Assembly (NCBI RefSeq): GCF_038958875.1
Contig: NZ_CP152407.1
Location: forward strand, 2,983,501-3,047,500
DNA length: 64,000 nucleotides
Direction of reading: 5' to 3'
From: Acidovorax sp. FHTAMBA
GTDB lineage: Bacteria > Pseudomonadota > Gammaproteobacteria > Burkholderiales > Burkholderiaceae_C
The translations under genes and the position numbers were made by a program. Below are positions 35,606 through 43,191 of this stretch, piece by piece. Every line of letters starts with the position of its first letter. Position 1 is the first letter of the stretch. A model generated the notes under the pieces. The model saw only the letters and a list, made by a program, of their open reading frames with translations, made no database searches and had not been told where the DNA came from.

Positions 35606-36694
35606 TCACCCCCGCAGCGCCACGTTGTTGAGCTTGTCCAGCCGCTCGGGCCAGGTGCCCTCCACCGTCGCGCCCTGCAGCAGGATGCGCGTCCAGGCGA
35701 CCCAGGCGTCCCACTGCACGCGCTTGTCCCACGCATTGCCCCAGGCGCTGAACAGGTGCAGCGCGCTCTCGGCGGCGGCCCCGGCGTCGTCCTTGCGGCC
35801 GGCGGACAGATACAGCTGGGCCAGCACCATCTGCGGCTCGCCCACCCAGGGGTTGTGGCGCACGGCGCTTTCCAGCACGCCGGTGGCCACGTCCAGGTCC
35901 ACCAGGGGCTGGTCCTGCTGGATGACGGACCAGTACAGCGACGTGGCCGCCGCCTCGTTGGCGGCAGACAGGTGCTGCGTGCAGTTGTCAAACACGGGCG
36001 GCATGGGCAGCAGCCCCTTCAGCCCCGGGTGCTGCAGCGCCTTGGCCAGCCCGTTGATCTGGTGCACCATGCGCCCCGACGGCCGCATGGGCCCGGGCCA
36101 GAGCGATGCGGCCCAGTGCGCCTTCTGGTGGCGGTGCTGTACCTCGGGGAAACGCGAGAAGATGTCGTCCTGCCAGCTGAACCACTGCTCGATGGTGTCG
36201 GCCATGCTCACGATGATGAAAGCCGCCACCTCGCAGGGCGTGAGCACGTGGTTCGCGCCGTCTTTTTGCAGCACCAGGCTGCCATCAGCCTCCAGCGCGT
36301 GGGCCAGCACCTTCTGCACAAACTGCGTGCGCGACTGGGTGCAGAACAGGTAGACCAGGTGCTCGGCCGACTCGCCCGCAATCTCGCGCACCCGGGCGCG
36401 TTCCTTGGCGGGGTCGAACTTCACCAGGTCCACAAACGCATTGCCGTATACGCTGTGCAGCAGGCCCAGCAGGCGCACATCACGCGGTTGCTGCCACACC
36501 GTCAGGGTGCGTGTTACGCCCACCAGGTGGTGGCGAAACGTGCCCGCCTTGTGCCAGTCCTGGCCCACATTGCGCGCCAGCACCATGGGCAGCACGGGGG
36601 CCAGTTCAGCGTCGCGGGCGAGCCAATCGTCGTCCAGCAGCGGCATTGCGCGGGCAAACAGTTCGGTATCCAGGGGGTGCAGGGGCAGGCTCAT
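35606..36694 (-). CDS. Protein of unknown function with an HD-like N-terminal domain
   Basis: A 362-residue soluble protein. The N-terminal half has KAGTFRHHLVGVTRTLTVWQ, DVRLLGLLHSVYGNAF and then IAGESAEHLVYLFCTQ, which resembles the DUF6817-type HD-like domain (H...HHL and LHSVYG). The C-terminal half is helical and TPR-like (VATGVLESAVRHNPWVGEPQ, MVLAQLYLSAGRKDDAGAAA). The ATG at 36694 has GGAGACG upstream; the longer frame to 36850 is not needed. The protein may bind a nucleotide or metal through the His pairs, but I cannot name a substrate. It is divergent from arsR1 across a 312-base space. The DUF assignment is from memory of the motif and needs a profile search. Confidence 0.7.
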   Translation of the reverse strand: MSLPLHPLDTELFARAMPLLDDDWLARDAELAPVLPMVLARNVGQDWHKAGTFRHHLVGVTRTLTVWQQPRDVRLLGLLHSVYGNAFVDLVKFDPAKERARVREIAGESAEHLVYLFCTQSRTQFVQKVLAHALEADGSLVLQKDGANHVLTPCEVAAFIIVSMADTIEQWFSWQDDIFSRFPEVQHRHQKAHWAASLWPGPMRPSGRMVHQINGLAKALQHPGLKGLLPMPPVFDNCTQHLSAANEAAATSLYWSVIQQDQPLVDLDVATGVLESAVRHNPWVGEPQMVLAQLYLSAGRKDDAGAAAESALHLFSAWGNAWDKRVQWDAWVAWTRILLQGATVEGTWPERLDKLNNVALRG

Positions 36695-36825
36695 GAAAAT
36701 CGTCTCCGGTTTTGCTATGGGGTGCGCGGGCCGGAGCGTGTGCAGAGGCCCGCATGCGTGCAAGTATCGTGGCTTGCCCCCTTCCGCTGCTGCGGGTGTG
36801 GTATCGGCATTCCAGAATCTGAATG

Positions 36826-36880
36826 AAAATCGACTCCAGGACATAACCATCTTGCGCAGATAGCTATACTTTTAGTAGCA
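36826..36880 (+). repeat. Family-1 repeat, copy k (degraded)
   Basis: AAAATCGACTCCAGG, then ACATAACCATCTTGCGCAG and ATAGCTATACTTTTAGTAGCA. The flanks and second stem are recognisable, but the main GCGCTT/AAGCGC stem is decayed. Confidence 0.6.
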
Positions 36881-36976
36881 TTTTCTGCCATGTGGCATCT
36901 CAGCCCATGGGCCGTGTCACCACGGAGCGCCACCAACATCAGGCGCTTCCCACCCGCTTCTGCGCGCCCATTGCCT

Positions 36977-37004
36977 ATATTTCTACATTCGTTGTAATAT
37001 CGAA
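36977..37004 (+). promoter_or_regulatory. ArsR operator/promoter candidate before arsR1
   Basis: ATATTTCTACATTCGTTGTA followed by ATATCGAA, an AT-rich stretch ending two bases before the arsR1 ATG. TACA-TTCGT-TGTA is an inverted repeat (36984-36996). Position and base composition fit an autoregulated ars promoter. Confidence 0.55.
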
Positions 37005-37006
37005 CC

Positions 37007-37333
37007 ATGAATGAAACCGACGTCATCCGCGCCCTCGCCGCCCTGGCGCATGAACTGCGCCTGCGTGTCTTCCGCGCCCTCGTGGTCGCAGGCGAGGCGG
37101 GCCTCACACCTGGGGCCCTGTCCGAACAACTGGGCATTGCCTCCAACACCCTGTCTTTTCACCTCAAGGAACTGGCCAACGCCGATCTGGTGACCCAGGA
37201 GCGCCAGGGCCGCAACCTGGTCTACCGCGCCGCCTACCCCGCCATGAACGGTCTGCTGGCCTACCTGACCGAGAACTGCTGCCAGGGCACCACCGCATGC
37301 CTGGCGGACGACGACGCATCCTGCAGCTGCTGA
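37007..37333 (+). CDS. arsR: ArsR-family arsenic-responsive repressor (first copy)
   Basis: A 108-residue winged-helix repressor. The DNA-binding helix is seen at SEQLGIASNTLSFHLKELAN and the wing at TQERQGRNLVYRA. The metal site is at the C-terminus: Cys91-Cys92 and Cys98 (ENCCQGTTAC), the same CC-x5-C spacing as in the Acidithiobacillus-type ArsR (Cys95, 96, 102), not the CxCxxC-type of E. coli. Two more Cys (106, 108) end the protein. Arsenite or methylarsenite binding releases it from DNA. First gene of the island, 34 bases before arsI. Confidence 0.93.
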   Translation: MNETDVIRALAALAHELRLRVFRALVVAGEAGLTPGALSEQLGIASNTLSFHLKELANADLVTQERQGRNLVYRAAYPAMNGLLAYLTENCCQGTTACLADDDASCSC

Positions 37334-37367
37334 ACACCCCTCCCCCCACCGAAAGGAAGAAGCCACC

Positions 37368-37874
37368 ATGAAGCGATTCCATGTCCATATGCACGTGAGC
37401 GATCTCAGCCAGAGCATCGCGTTCTACTCCCGCCTGTTCGCCGCCCCGCCCACCCGCGTCGAAACCGATTACGCCAAGTGGATGCTGAACGACCCCCGCG
37501 TGAACTTCGCCATCTCCACCCGGGGCGCAAAGACCGGGCTCGACCACCTCGGCTTTCAGGTGGACGACGCCGATGAACTGGCCGAACTCCGGGCCCGCGC
37601 CCAGTCGGCCGACATGGCTCTGCTGGACGAAGGCGCCACCACCTGCTGCTACGCGCGAAGCGAAAAACACTGGGTGACCGACCCCGAAGGCGTGGCCTGG
37701 GAGCACTTTCACACGCTGGGAGACATCCCCTTGTTCAATGAGGCTGCAGCACCCAAGGATGCGGCAGCCGCCTGCTGCGCTACCGGCGCAGCTACCACCA
37801 ACATTGAAGCCACCCCCGCTCACAAGGCCGCATGCTGCGCCCCTGAGGCCACCCCTTCCACCCGCTGCTGCTGA
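37368..37874 (+). CDS. arsI: ArsI-type C-As lyase (CadI family) with Cys-rich tail
   Basis: A 168-residue glyoxalase-fold protein. The iron ligands fit His5, His60 and Glu112, and the vicinal pair Cys93-Cys94 (ATTCCYARSEKHWV) is the arsenite-binding pair of ArsI, the Fe(II) dioxygenase that splits the C-As bond of trivalent methyl- and aryl-arsenicals. The annotation cadmium-induced protein CadI is used for the same family. After about residue 125 there is an unusual Ala-rich tail with three CC pairs (136-137, 156-157, 167-168). It lies between arsR1 and the GAPDH gene. The tail is not required in known ArsI and may bind metal. Confidence 0.88.
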   Translation: MKRFHVHMHVSDLSQSIAFYSRLFAAPPTRVETDYAKWMLNDPRVNFAISTRGAKTGLDHLGFQVDDADELAELRARAQSADMALLDEGATTCCYARSEKHWVTDPEGVAWEHFHTLGDIPLFNEAAAPKDAAAACCATGAATTNIEATPAHKAACCAPEATPSTRCC

Positions 37875-37898
37875 CGGGCGCCGCAAAACTTGCAGAGA

Positions 37899-37936
37899 CA
37901 CGGATCTCCAGGGGTGCACTTCCCTGCAGGTCCGTG
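37899..37936 (+). other. Large hairpin between arsI and the GAPDH gene
   Basis: CACGGATCTCCAGGG pairs with CCCTGCAGGTCCGTG (two mismatches) around an 8-base loop. No T-run follows. It could attenuate read-through from arsR-arsI or separate two transcription units. Confidence 0.6.
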
Positions 37937-38001
37937 CTGCATCGGCCTTGGGGCGAGGGTGTGCGGCTGTGTCACCGAACCGTCACGCAATACATCAATA
38001 A

Positions 38002-38017
38002 TTCAACGATCATCGAA
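38002..38017 (+). promoter_or_regulatory. Second ArsR operator candidate, before the GAPDH gene
   Basis: TTCAACGATCATCGAA is a 16-base inverted repeat (TTCRAYGATCRTYGAA) in a local AT-rich stretch, 34 bases before the GAPDH ATG. It suggests a second ars promoter that controls gap-arsJ-arsR2-arsC-acr3. Which of the two ArsR proteins binds is unknown. Confidence 0.55.
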
Positions 38018-38050
38018 TCAATTCATCCCTCAGCCCTCAGGAACACCCCA

Positions 38051-39097
38051 ATGAAAGTAGGCATCAACGGCATGGGCGGCATTGGCCGCCTGGCGCTGCG
38101 CGCCGCCCTGGGCGCAGCCCACCGCCCCGGCAGCGACCCACGGATCGACAACCGTCTGCAGGTGGTGCACCTGAACGAAATCAAGGGCGGTGCGGGTGCC
38201 ACGGCCCATCTACTGGCATTTGACACGGTGCAAGGCCCCTGGCGCGCAGCCATTGGCACAACGGGCGACGACATCATCCGCATCGACGAACAACAGCTGT
38301 CCTTCAGCAGCTACGCCACCCCGGGCGACATCCCCTGGGGCGAACTGGGCGTGGACGTTGTACTGGAATGCACGGGCAAATTCCTCGCCCCCGAAACCCT
38401 GCAAGGCCACCTCGACCGCGGCGCCAAGCGTGTGATCGTGGCAGCGCCCGTGAAGACCGGGAACGTGCTCAACATCGTGGTGGGCGTCAACCACCACCTC
38501 TACAACCCGGCCCGCGACCACATCGTGACGGCCGCATCGTGCACCACCAACTGCCTGGCGCCGGTGGTGAAGGTGGTGCATGAAAACCTGGGCATCCGCC
38601 ACGGGCAGATCACCACCATCCACAACCCCACCAACACCAACCTGGTGGTGGACGCACCCCACAAAGACCTGCGCCGCGCCCGCAGCGCCATGATGAGCCT
38701 GGCCCCCACCACCACGGGCAGCGCCACGGCCATTGCACTCATCTACCCGGAACTCAAGGGCAAGCTCAACGGCCACGCCGTGCGGGCACCGGTGCTCAAC
38801 GCGTCGCTCACCGACTGCGTTTTCGAGCTGAGCCAACCCACCACCGCCGAGGCCGTAAACGCCCTGTTTGCAGCTGCGGCAGCGCAAGGCCCACTGGCAG
38901 GCATCCTGGGCTATGACGAGCGCCCCCTGGTCAGCGCCGATTACGCGGGCGACACGCGCAGCTCCATCGTCGATGCGCTGTCCACCATGGTCACCGATGG
39001 CACGCTGCTGAAGGTGTACGCCTGGTACGACAACGAAATGGGCTACGCCTGCCGCATGGTGGACCTGGCCTGCCACATGCAGGACGTGGGCATCTGA
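38051..39097 (+). CDS. ArsJ-associated glyceraldehyde-3-phosphate dehydrogenase
   Basis: A 348-residue GAPDH with NAD-binding GINGMGGIGRLALRAAL, catalytic Cys164 in TAASCTTNCLAPVVK and the tail WYDNEMGYACRMVDL. Directly followed by arsJ, it is the arsenic-type enzyme: it uses arsenate in place of phosphate and makes 1-arseno-3-phosphoglycerate, which ArsJ exports. The sequence near 15-45 (GAAHRPGSDPRIDNRLQ) is longer than in glycolytic enzymes. The ATG at 38051 gives the normal start; the frame is open further upstream. Six bases separate its stop from arsJ. Confidence 0.93.
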   Translation: MKVGINGMGGIGRLALRAALGAAHRPGSDPRIDNRLQVVHLNEIKGGAGATAHLLAFDTVQGPWRAAIGTTGDDIIRIDEQQLSFSSYATPGDIPWGELGVDVVLECTGKFLAPETLQGHLDRGAKRVIVAAPVKTGNVLNIVVGVNHHLYNPARDHIVTAASCTTNCLAPVVKVVHENLGIRHGQITTIHNPTNTNLVVDAPHKDLRRARSAMMSLAPTTTGSATAIALIYPELKGKLNGHAVRAPVLNASLTDCVFELSQPTTAEAVNALFAAAAAQGPLAGILGYDERPLVSADYAGDTRSSIVDALSTMVTDGTLLKVYAWYDNEMGYACRMVDLACHMQDVGI

Positions 39098-39102
39098 CTA
39101 CC

Positions 39103-40410
39103 ATGACCAGCACCTTGACGCCCGGCCCGCAAGCCCCCGCGCCCGCAGGCAACGCCGCCGCCCGCAACTACGCCATCGTCACGGCCGCGTACTGGGGCTT
39201 TACGCTCACCGACGGCGCGCTGCGCATGCTGGTGTTGCTGCACTTTTACCGCCTGGGCTATTCGTCGTTCACGCTGGCGTTTCTGTTCTTGCTGTACGAG
39301 GCCGCAGGCATTGCCGCCAACCTGATCGGTGGCTGGCTGGCCACGCGCTACGGCATTGCCCGCATGCTGGCCGTGGGCCTGACCACGCAGATCATCGGTT
39401 TTGCGCTGCTGTCCGCGCTCAACCCCGAGTGGACTGCCGCGATGTCGGTGGCGTGGGTGGTAGTGGCGCAGGGCATCTGCGGCGTGGCCAAGGACCTGAC
39501 CAAAACGGCCAGCAAGTCGGCCATCAAGATCACGGCCAGTCAGGCCAAGGACCAGGGATCTGGCCAGCTCTTCCAATGGGTGGCATGGTTTACGGGCAGC
39601 AAGAACGCCATGAAGGGCGTGGGCTTTTTCCTGGGCGGGCTGCTGCTGGACCTGCTGGGTTTTCGCGGCGCACTATGGGCCATGGCTGTGCTGTTGGCGC
39701 TGGTGCTGGTGGGCGTGGTGCTCTTTGTGCCGCCCCTCATGGGCAAGGCCAAGGCCTCCAGATCCGCCAGGGAGCTGTTTGCCAAAAGCCCCGCCATCGA
39801 CCTGCTGGCAGCCGCGCGCGTGGCGCTGTTTGGCGCGCGGGATGTGTGGTTTGTGGTGGGCGTGCCTGTGTTTTTGTACGCCTCGGGCTGGACTTTCACC
39901 ATGGTGGGCGGCTTTCTGGCCGCGTGGACCATCGGCTACGGCCTGGTGCAGGCCCTGGCGCCCCACATCGTCAAGCGCAGCCCCGATGGCCTGAGCGCCG
40001 AGGTGCCCGCCGCACGCTGGTGGTCTGCCGCGCTGGCCATGGTGCCGGTGGCGCTGGCCATCGTCGTCTACCTGCAAGTGCCCCACCTGCAATGGGCGGT
40101 GGTGGCAGGGCTCGCGGTGTTCGGCGTTGCGTTTGCCGTCAACTCGTCGGTGCACTCGTACCTCATCCTGGCCTATGCGGGCAGCGAGAAAGCGGCCGAA
40201 GACGTGGGCTTTTACTATGCGGCCAATGCGGCCGGCCGGTTCATGGGCACGTTGCTTTCAGGGTTGCTGTACCAATGGGGGGGCCTGCTCTACGCGCTGA
40301 TCGGGTCTGCGGTGATGCTGATCATCTGTTGGCTGGTGACCCTGGCGCTACCCTGCACGCTGGTGCGCCCTGCAGCAGCCCCGGCTTCACTTCAAGGAGA
40401 CACCGCATGA
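39103..40410 (+). CDS. arsJ: ArsJ, major-facilitator organoarsenical exporter
   Basis: A 435-residue MFS protein with about 12 hydrophobic segments (ESAALAQxx not seen; blocks are FYRLGYSSFTLAFLFLLYEA, GGWLATRYGIARMLAVGLTT and VAKDLTKTASKSAIKITASQ). The stretch KLTKTASKSAIK-like and the position next to the GAPDH gene are the marks of ArsJ, which exports 1-arseno-3-phosphoglycerate; outside, it breaks down to arsenate. The stop overlaps the start of arsR2 by four bases (ATGA). ArsJ plus GAPDH is a route for arsenate resistance that does not need reduction. Confidence 0.93.
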   Translation: MTSTLTPGPQAPAPAGNAAARNYAIVTAAYWGFTLTDGALRMLVLLHFYRLGYSSFTLAFLFLLYEAAGIAANLIGGWLATRYGIARMLAVGLTTQIIGFALLSALNPEWTAAMSVAWVVVAQGICGVAKDLTKTASKSAIKITASQAKDQGSGQLFQWVAWFTGSKNAMKGVGFFLGGLLLDLLGFRGALWAMAVLLALVLVGVVLFVPPLMGKAKASRSARELFAKSPAIDLLAAARVALFGARDVWFVVGVPVFLYASGWTFTMVGGFLAAWTIGYGLVQALAPHIVKRSPDGLSAEVPAARWWSAALAMVPVALAIVVYLQVPHLQWAVVAGLAVFGVAFAVNSSVHSYLILAYAGSEKAAEDVGFYYAANAAGRFMGTLLSGLLYQWGGLLYALIGSAVMLIICWLVTLALPCTLVRPAAAPASLQGDTA

Positions 40411-40739
40411 CCGACCTGGAAGCCGTCAAAGCCCTGGCCGCACTGGCGCAGGAGTCCCGCCTGCGGGCGTTTCGCATGCTGGTGGTGGCAGGCCCGCAGG
40501 GCGCCACACCCGGCCAGATGGCCCAGGGGCTGTGCATATCGCCCACCTCGCTGTCGTTTCACCTCAAAGAGCTCACACACGCCGGGCTGATCACGCAAGA
40601 ACGCGACGGCCGCAACCTCGTCTACCGCCCCCGCATCGACGCAATGAACCAGCTGCTGGGTTTTCTGACCGCCAACTGCTGCCAGGGTGAGCCCTGCCTG
40701 GACGACCCAACCACAGCAGTGCAGTGCACCGCCTGCTGA
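40407..40739 (+). CDS. ArsR-family repressor (second copy)
   Basis: A 110-residue ArsR protein, overlapping the arsJ stop by four bases. It is clearly homologous to arsR1 (KALAALAQESRLRAFRMLVV, FHLKELTHAGLITQERDGRN), but differs in the metal site: Cys91-Cys92 and Cys97 (ANCCQGEPC, one residue shorter spacing), plus Cys107 and Cys110. The helix-turn-helix is TSLSFHLKEL. The difference may change which arsenical or metal is sensed. It is easily missed because its frame is open far upstream through arsJ. Position in the operon after arsJ and before arsC suggests it arose by duplication. Confidence 0.9.
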   Translation: MTDLEAVKALAALAQESRLRAFRMLVVAGPQGATPGQMAQGLCISPTSLSFHLKELTHAGLITQERDGRNLVYRPRIDAMNQLLGFLTANCCQGEPCLDDPTTAVQCTAC

Positions 40740-40779
40740 CCTGCCCACCACCGACCACCTATTCCAGGAGAGACCTTCC

Positions 40780-41280
40780 ATGTCGTATCGCGTCTTCAAT
40801 GTTCTCTTCATCTGCACGGCCAACTCGGCGCGCAGCATCATGGCCGAGGCCATCCTGAACCAGCTGGGCGCCGGGCGCTACCGTGCCTACAGCGCGGGCA
40901 GCCAGCCTGCCGGGCAGGTGAACCCCTACGCTGTGGAACTGCTGCAGCGCAACCGCTTTCACACCGACGGCCTGCGCAGCAAGCACTGGGACGAGTTCGC
41001 CCGGCCGGGCGCACCTGCCATGGACTTTGTGCTCACGGTGTGCGACAACGCCGCCGGTGAGGTCTGCCCCGTGTGGCCCGGCCAGCCCTTGTCTGCCCAC
41101 TGGGGCGTGCCCGACCCCGCCGCCGTACAGGGCAGCGAAGAAAACAGGCAGCGCGCCTTCAGCGAAGCCTTCATCACGCTCAACCGCCGCATCACCATCT
41201 TTCTGAGCCTGCCGTTTGACAAGCTCGACAGGTTGTCGCTGCAAAGTGAGCTGCGCCGCATCGGTACCGAAAAGGGCTGA
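40780..41280 (+). CDS. arsC: Arsenate reductase ArsC, low-molecular-weight phosphatase type
   Basis: A 166-residue LMW-PTP-like reductase. The P-loop is CTANSAR with Cys12 (CX5R), and the two further Cys at 88 and 95 (TVCDNAAGEVCP) have the 7-residue spacing of thioredoxin-coupled ArsC (Cys82 and Cys89 in S. aureus). It reduces arsenate to arsenite through a Cys12-Cys88-Cys95 relay, recycled by thioredoxin. The ATG at 40780 has AGGAGAGA upstream. The next gene, acr3, exports the arsenite. Note the large spacing (112 bases) to acr3. Confidence 0.92.
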   Translation: MSYRVFNVLFICTANSARSIMAEAILNQLGAGRYRAYSAGSQPAGQVNPYAVELLQRNRFHTDGLRSKHWDEFARPGAPAMDFVLTVCDNAAGEVCPVWPGQPLSAHWGVPDPAAVQGSEENRQRAFSEAFITLNRRITIFLSLPFDKLDRLSLQSELRRIGTEKG

Positions 41281-41391
41281 CAGGCCCGGCGCGATGGCGC
41301 AACCTCCGGGGCCTGGCTGCGTCATGCTGCCGGGCCTTCTGACCTTTCAGACCCGCCCCACCCATCAACCACACAACAACAAGGATTCACC

Positions 41392-42408
41392 ATGGGATTG
41401 TTTGAACGTTTTCTGAGCCTCTGGGTGGCCCTGGGCATAGGCGCCGGGGTGGGCCTGGGCCTGGCGGCGCCGGGCCTGTTCCAGGCCGTGGCCGCGGTGG
41501 AAGTTGCGCACGTCAACCTGGTGGTGGCTGTGTTCATCTGGGTGATGATCTACCCGATGATGATCCAGATCGACTGGACCGCCATCAGGGACGTGGGCAA
41601 GAAGCCCCAGGGGCTCATGTTGACGCTGGTGGTCAACTGGCTGATCAAGCCCTTCACCATGGCGGCGCTGGGTGTGTTGTTCTTTCAGCACCTGTTTGCG
41701 CCCTGGGTGGATGCGCAATCGGCCAGCGAGTACATCGCGGGCATGATCCTGCTGGGTGTGGCGCCCTGCACCGCCATGGTTTTTGTGTGGAGCCAGCTCG
41801 TCAAAGGCGACGCCAACTACACGCTGGTGCAGGTGTCGGTCAACGACATCATCATGGTGTTTGCGTTTGCGCCCATAGCCGCGTTTTTATTGGGCGTGAC
41901 CAACGTCACCGTGCCGTGGCAGACGCTGCTGCTGTCCACCGTGCTCTACGTGGTGCTGCCCCTGCTGGCCGGCATGGCCACCCGCCACCTGCTGCTTGGG
42001 CGATCACGCGAATCCCTGGCGCAGTTCGTTGCGGCGCTCAAACCGTGGTCCATCGTCGGGCTCATCGCCACGGTGGTGCTGCTGTTCGGCTTTCAGGCGG
42101 GCACCATTGTGGACAAGCCCCTGGTGATCGGGCTCATTGCCATCCCGCTCATCCTGCAGAGCTACGGCATCTTCTTCATCACCTGGGTGGGCGCGCGCTG
42201 GCTCAAGCTGCCGCACAACGTGGCCGGGCCCGCGTGCCTGATCGGCACGTCCAACTTCTTCGAGCTGGCGGTGGCCGTGGCGATATCGCTGTTTGGCCTG
42301 AACTCCGGCGCTGCGCTGGCCACGGTGGTGGGCGTGCTGGTGGAGGTGCCGGTGATGCTGTCGCTGGTGGCCATCGTGAACGCATGGCGGCCCCGCACCC
42401 AGGGCTGA
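41392..42408 (+). CDS. acr3: Arsenite efflux transporter, ACR3 family
   Basis: A 338-residue membrane protein with ten hydrophobic segments. The ACR3 marks are FIWVMIYPMMIQIDWTAIRD, GVAPCTAMVFVWSQLVKGD with the essential Cys126, VSVNDIIMVFAFAPIA and GPACLIGTSNFFELAVAVAI. It exports arsenite (and often antimonite poorly) using the proton gradient. It is the last gene of the island. Length and start are normal. A cluster with both acr3 and arsJ can discharge arsenite and arsenate together. Confidence 0.94.
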   Translation: MGLFERFLSLWVALGIGAGVGLGLAAPGLFQAVAAVEVAHVNLVVAVFIWVMIYPMMIQIDWTAIRDVGKKPQGLMLTLVVNWLIKPFTMAALGVLFFQHLFAPWVDAQSASEYIAGMILLGVAPCTAMVFVWSQLVKGDANYTLVQVSVNDIIMVFAFAPIAAFLLGVTNVTVPWQTLLLSTVLYVVLPLLAGMATRHLLLGRSRESLAQFVAALKPWSIVGLIATVVLLFGFQAGTIVDKPLVIGLIAIPLILQSYGIFFITWVGARWLKLPHNVAGPACLIGTSNFFELAVAVAISLFGLNSGAALATVVGVLVEVPVMLSLVAIVNAWRPRTQG

Positions 42409-42421
42409 TGATGCGCCCCGC

Positions 42422-43075
42422 CTACCGCGCGGGCTCCATCTGCGGGCGCACCAGCCGCACGGGCAGCTTGCTGGCGCGCGCCACGTCGCCCCGCGCCTCG
42501 CCGGTGGCCATGTTGACGGCCCAGCCATTGAGCAGGGCCATCTGGCCGGCGCTGTCACCCTCACGGCTCTGGCGAATGGTGTTGTAGTTGTACTGGTTGC
42601 CGCGCACGCCGCTGACGTTGGCGGTGGATGACCAGTACCACAGGTCAGGCGCCGCCGCGAACAGCCGGGCGTCTGCGCCCGCCGCGTTGTGGGCCGCCTT
42701 GCCCACCAGCCGCTGCAGCTCTGCAGCGCGCGGCAACCGCCAGGCCACGCCCTCGGCCTGCCAGCGGGCGGTGGCCAGCGCCGTGGCTTCGGCACGGTCC
42801 AGCAAAAGGGGTTTGCCGGTGCAGGTGGTGCCGTTCCACTGCATGCCTTCCACACAGCGTGGCCACGCCAGTTGTGCCCGCACGTCGATCACATAGGCGC
42901 CATCGTCCGACACACGCCAGTCGGCGCTGCCTTGCTGCTGTGGTGAGGCAACCGCCGACAAAACCCACAGGCCGCCCACGACCGCAGCCAGAGAACGCGC
43001 CGGGCGAAGCCGGGGCCGGTATTTCAAAAGGAAAGAGCGGGCGAGCGGTACGGAAATAGGGAATGCAGAGGCCAT
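42422..43075 (-). CDS. Exported DUF1566 (Lcl C-terminal) domain protein
   Basis: A 217-residue secreted protein. The signal sequence is SLAAVVGGLWVLSAVAS. The mature part has the DUF1566/Lcl pattern: YVIDVRAQLAWPRCVEGMQW, LATARWQAEGVAWRLPRAAE, LFAAAPDLWYWSSTANVSGV and ALLNGWAVNMATGEA, then RLVRP. The two Cys (CVEGMQWNGTTC) probably form a disulfide. DUF1566 domains are found in secreted or surface proteins of unclear role. The ATG at 43075 is the best start. It converges on acr3 with 13 bases between the stops, and diverges from a GNAT gene (43192). Confidence 0.8.
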   Translation of the reverse strand: MASAFPISVPLARSFLLKYRPRLRPARSLAAVVGGLWVLSAVASPQQQGSADWRVSDDGAYVIDVRAQLAWPRCVEGMQWNGTTCTGKPLLLDRAEATALATARWQAEGVAWRLPRAAELQRLVGKAAHNAAGADARLFAAAPDLWYWSSTANVSGVRGNQYNYNTIRQSREGDSAGQMALLNGWAVNMATGEARGDVARASKLPVRLVRPQMEPAR

Positions 43076-43191
43076 CGTGGTGCGCAGGTGTGAATTGCCG
43101 AGTACAACCCCAAAGCCTAAACCCGTCTTGCGCAACGCGCCACCACGGCAGATCAAGCCCGGGGCCCGGCGGCGGTTGGTATAACCCCCGC

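Larger units (their letters stand above)
36695..37006. other. 312-base intergenic region upstream of the ars island
   Basis: Divergent promoter space between the unknown gene (minus) and arsR1 (plus). It holds a degraded family-1 repeat (36826-36880) and, next to arsR1, an AT-rich stretch with an ArsR-type operator candidate (36977-37004). No further gene is seen. Confidence 0.7.

Noticed and set aside
39429..40739. A 436-codon frame that seemed to encode a fusion ending in an ArsR domain
   Set aside because: The first 326 codons are an out-of-frame reading of arsJ. The real gene is arsR2 from 40407, overlapping the arsJ stop by four bases.
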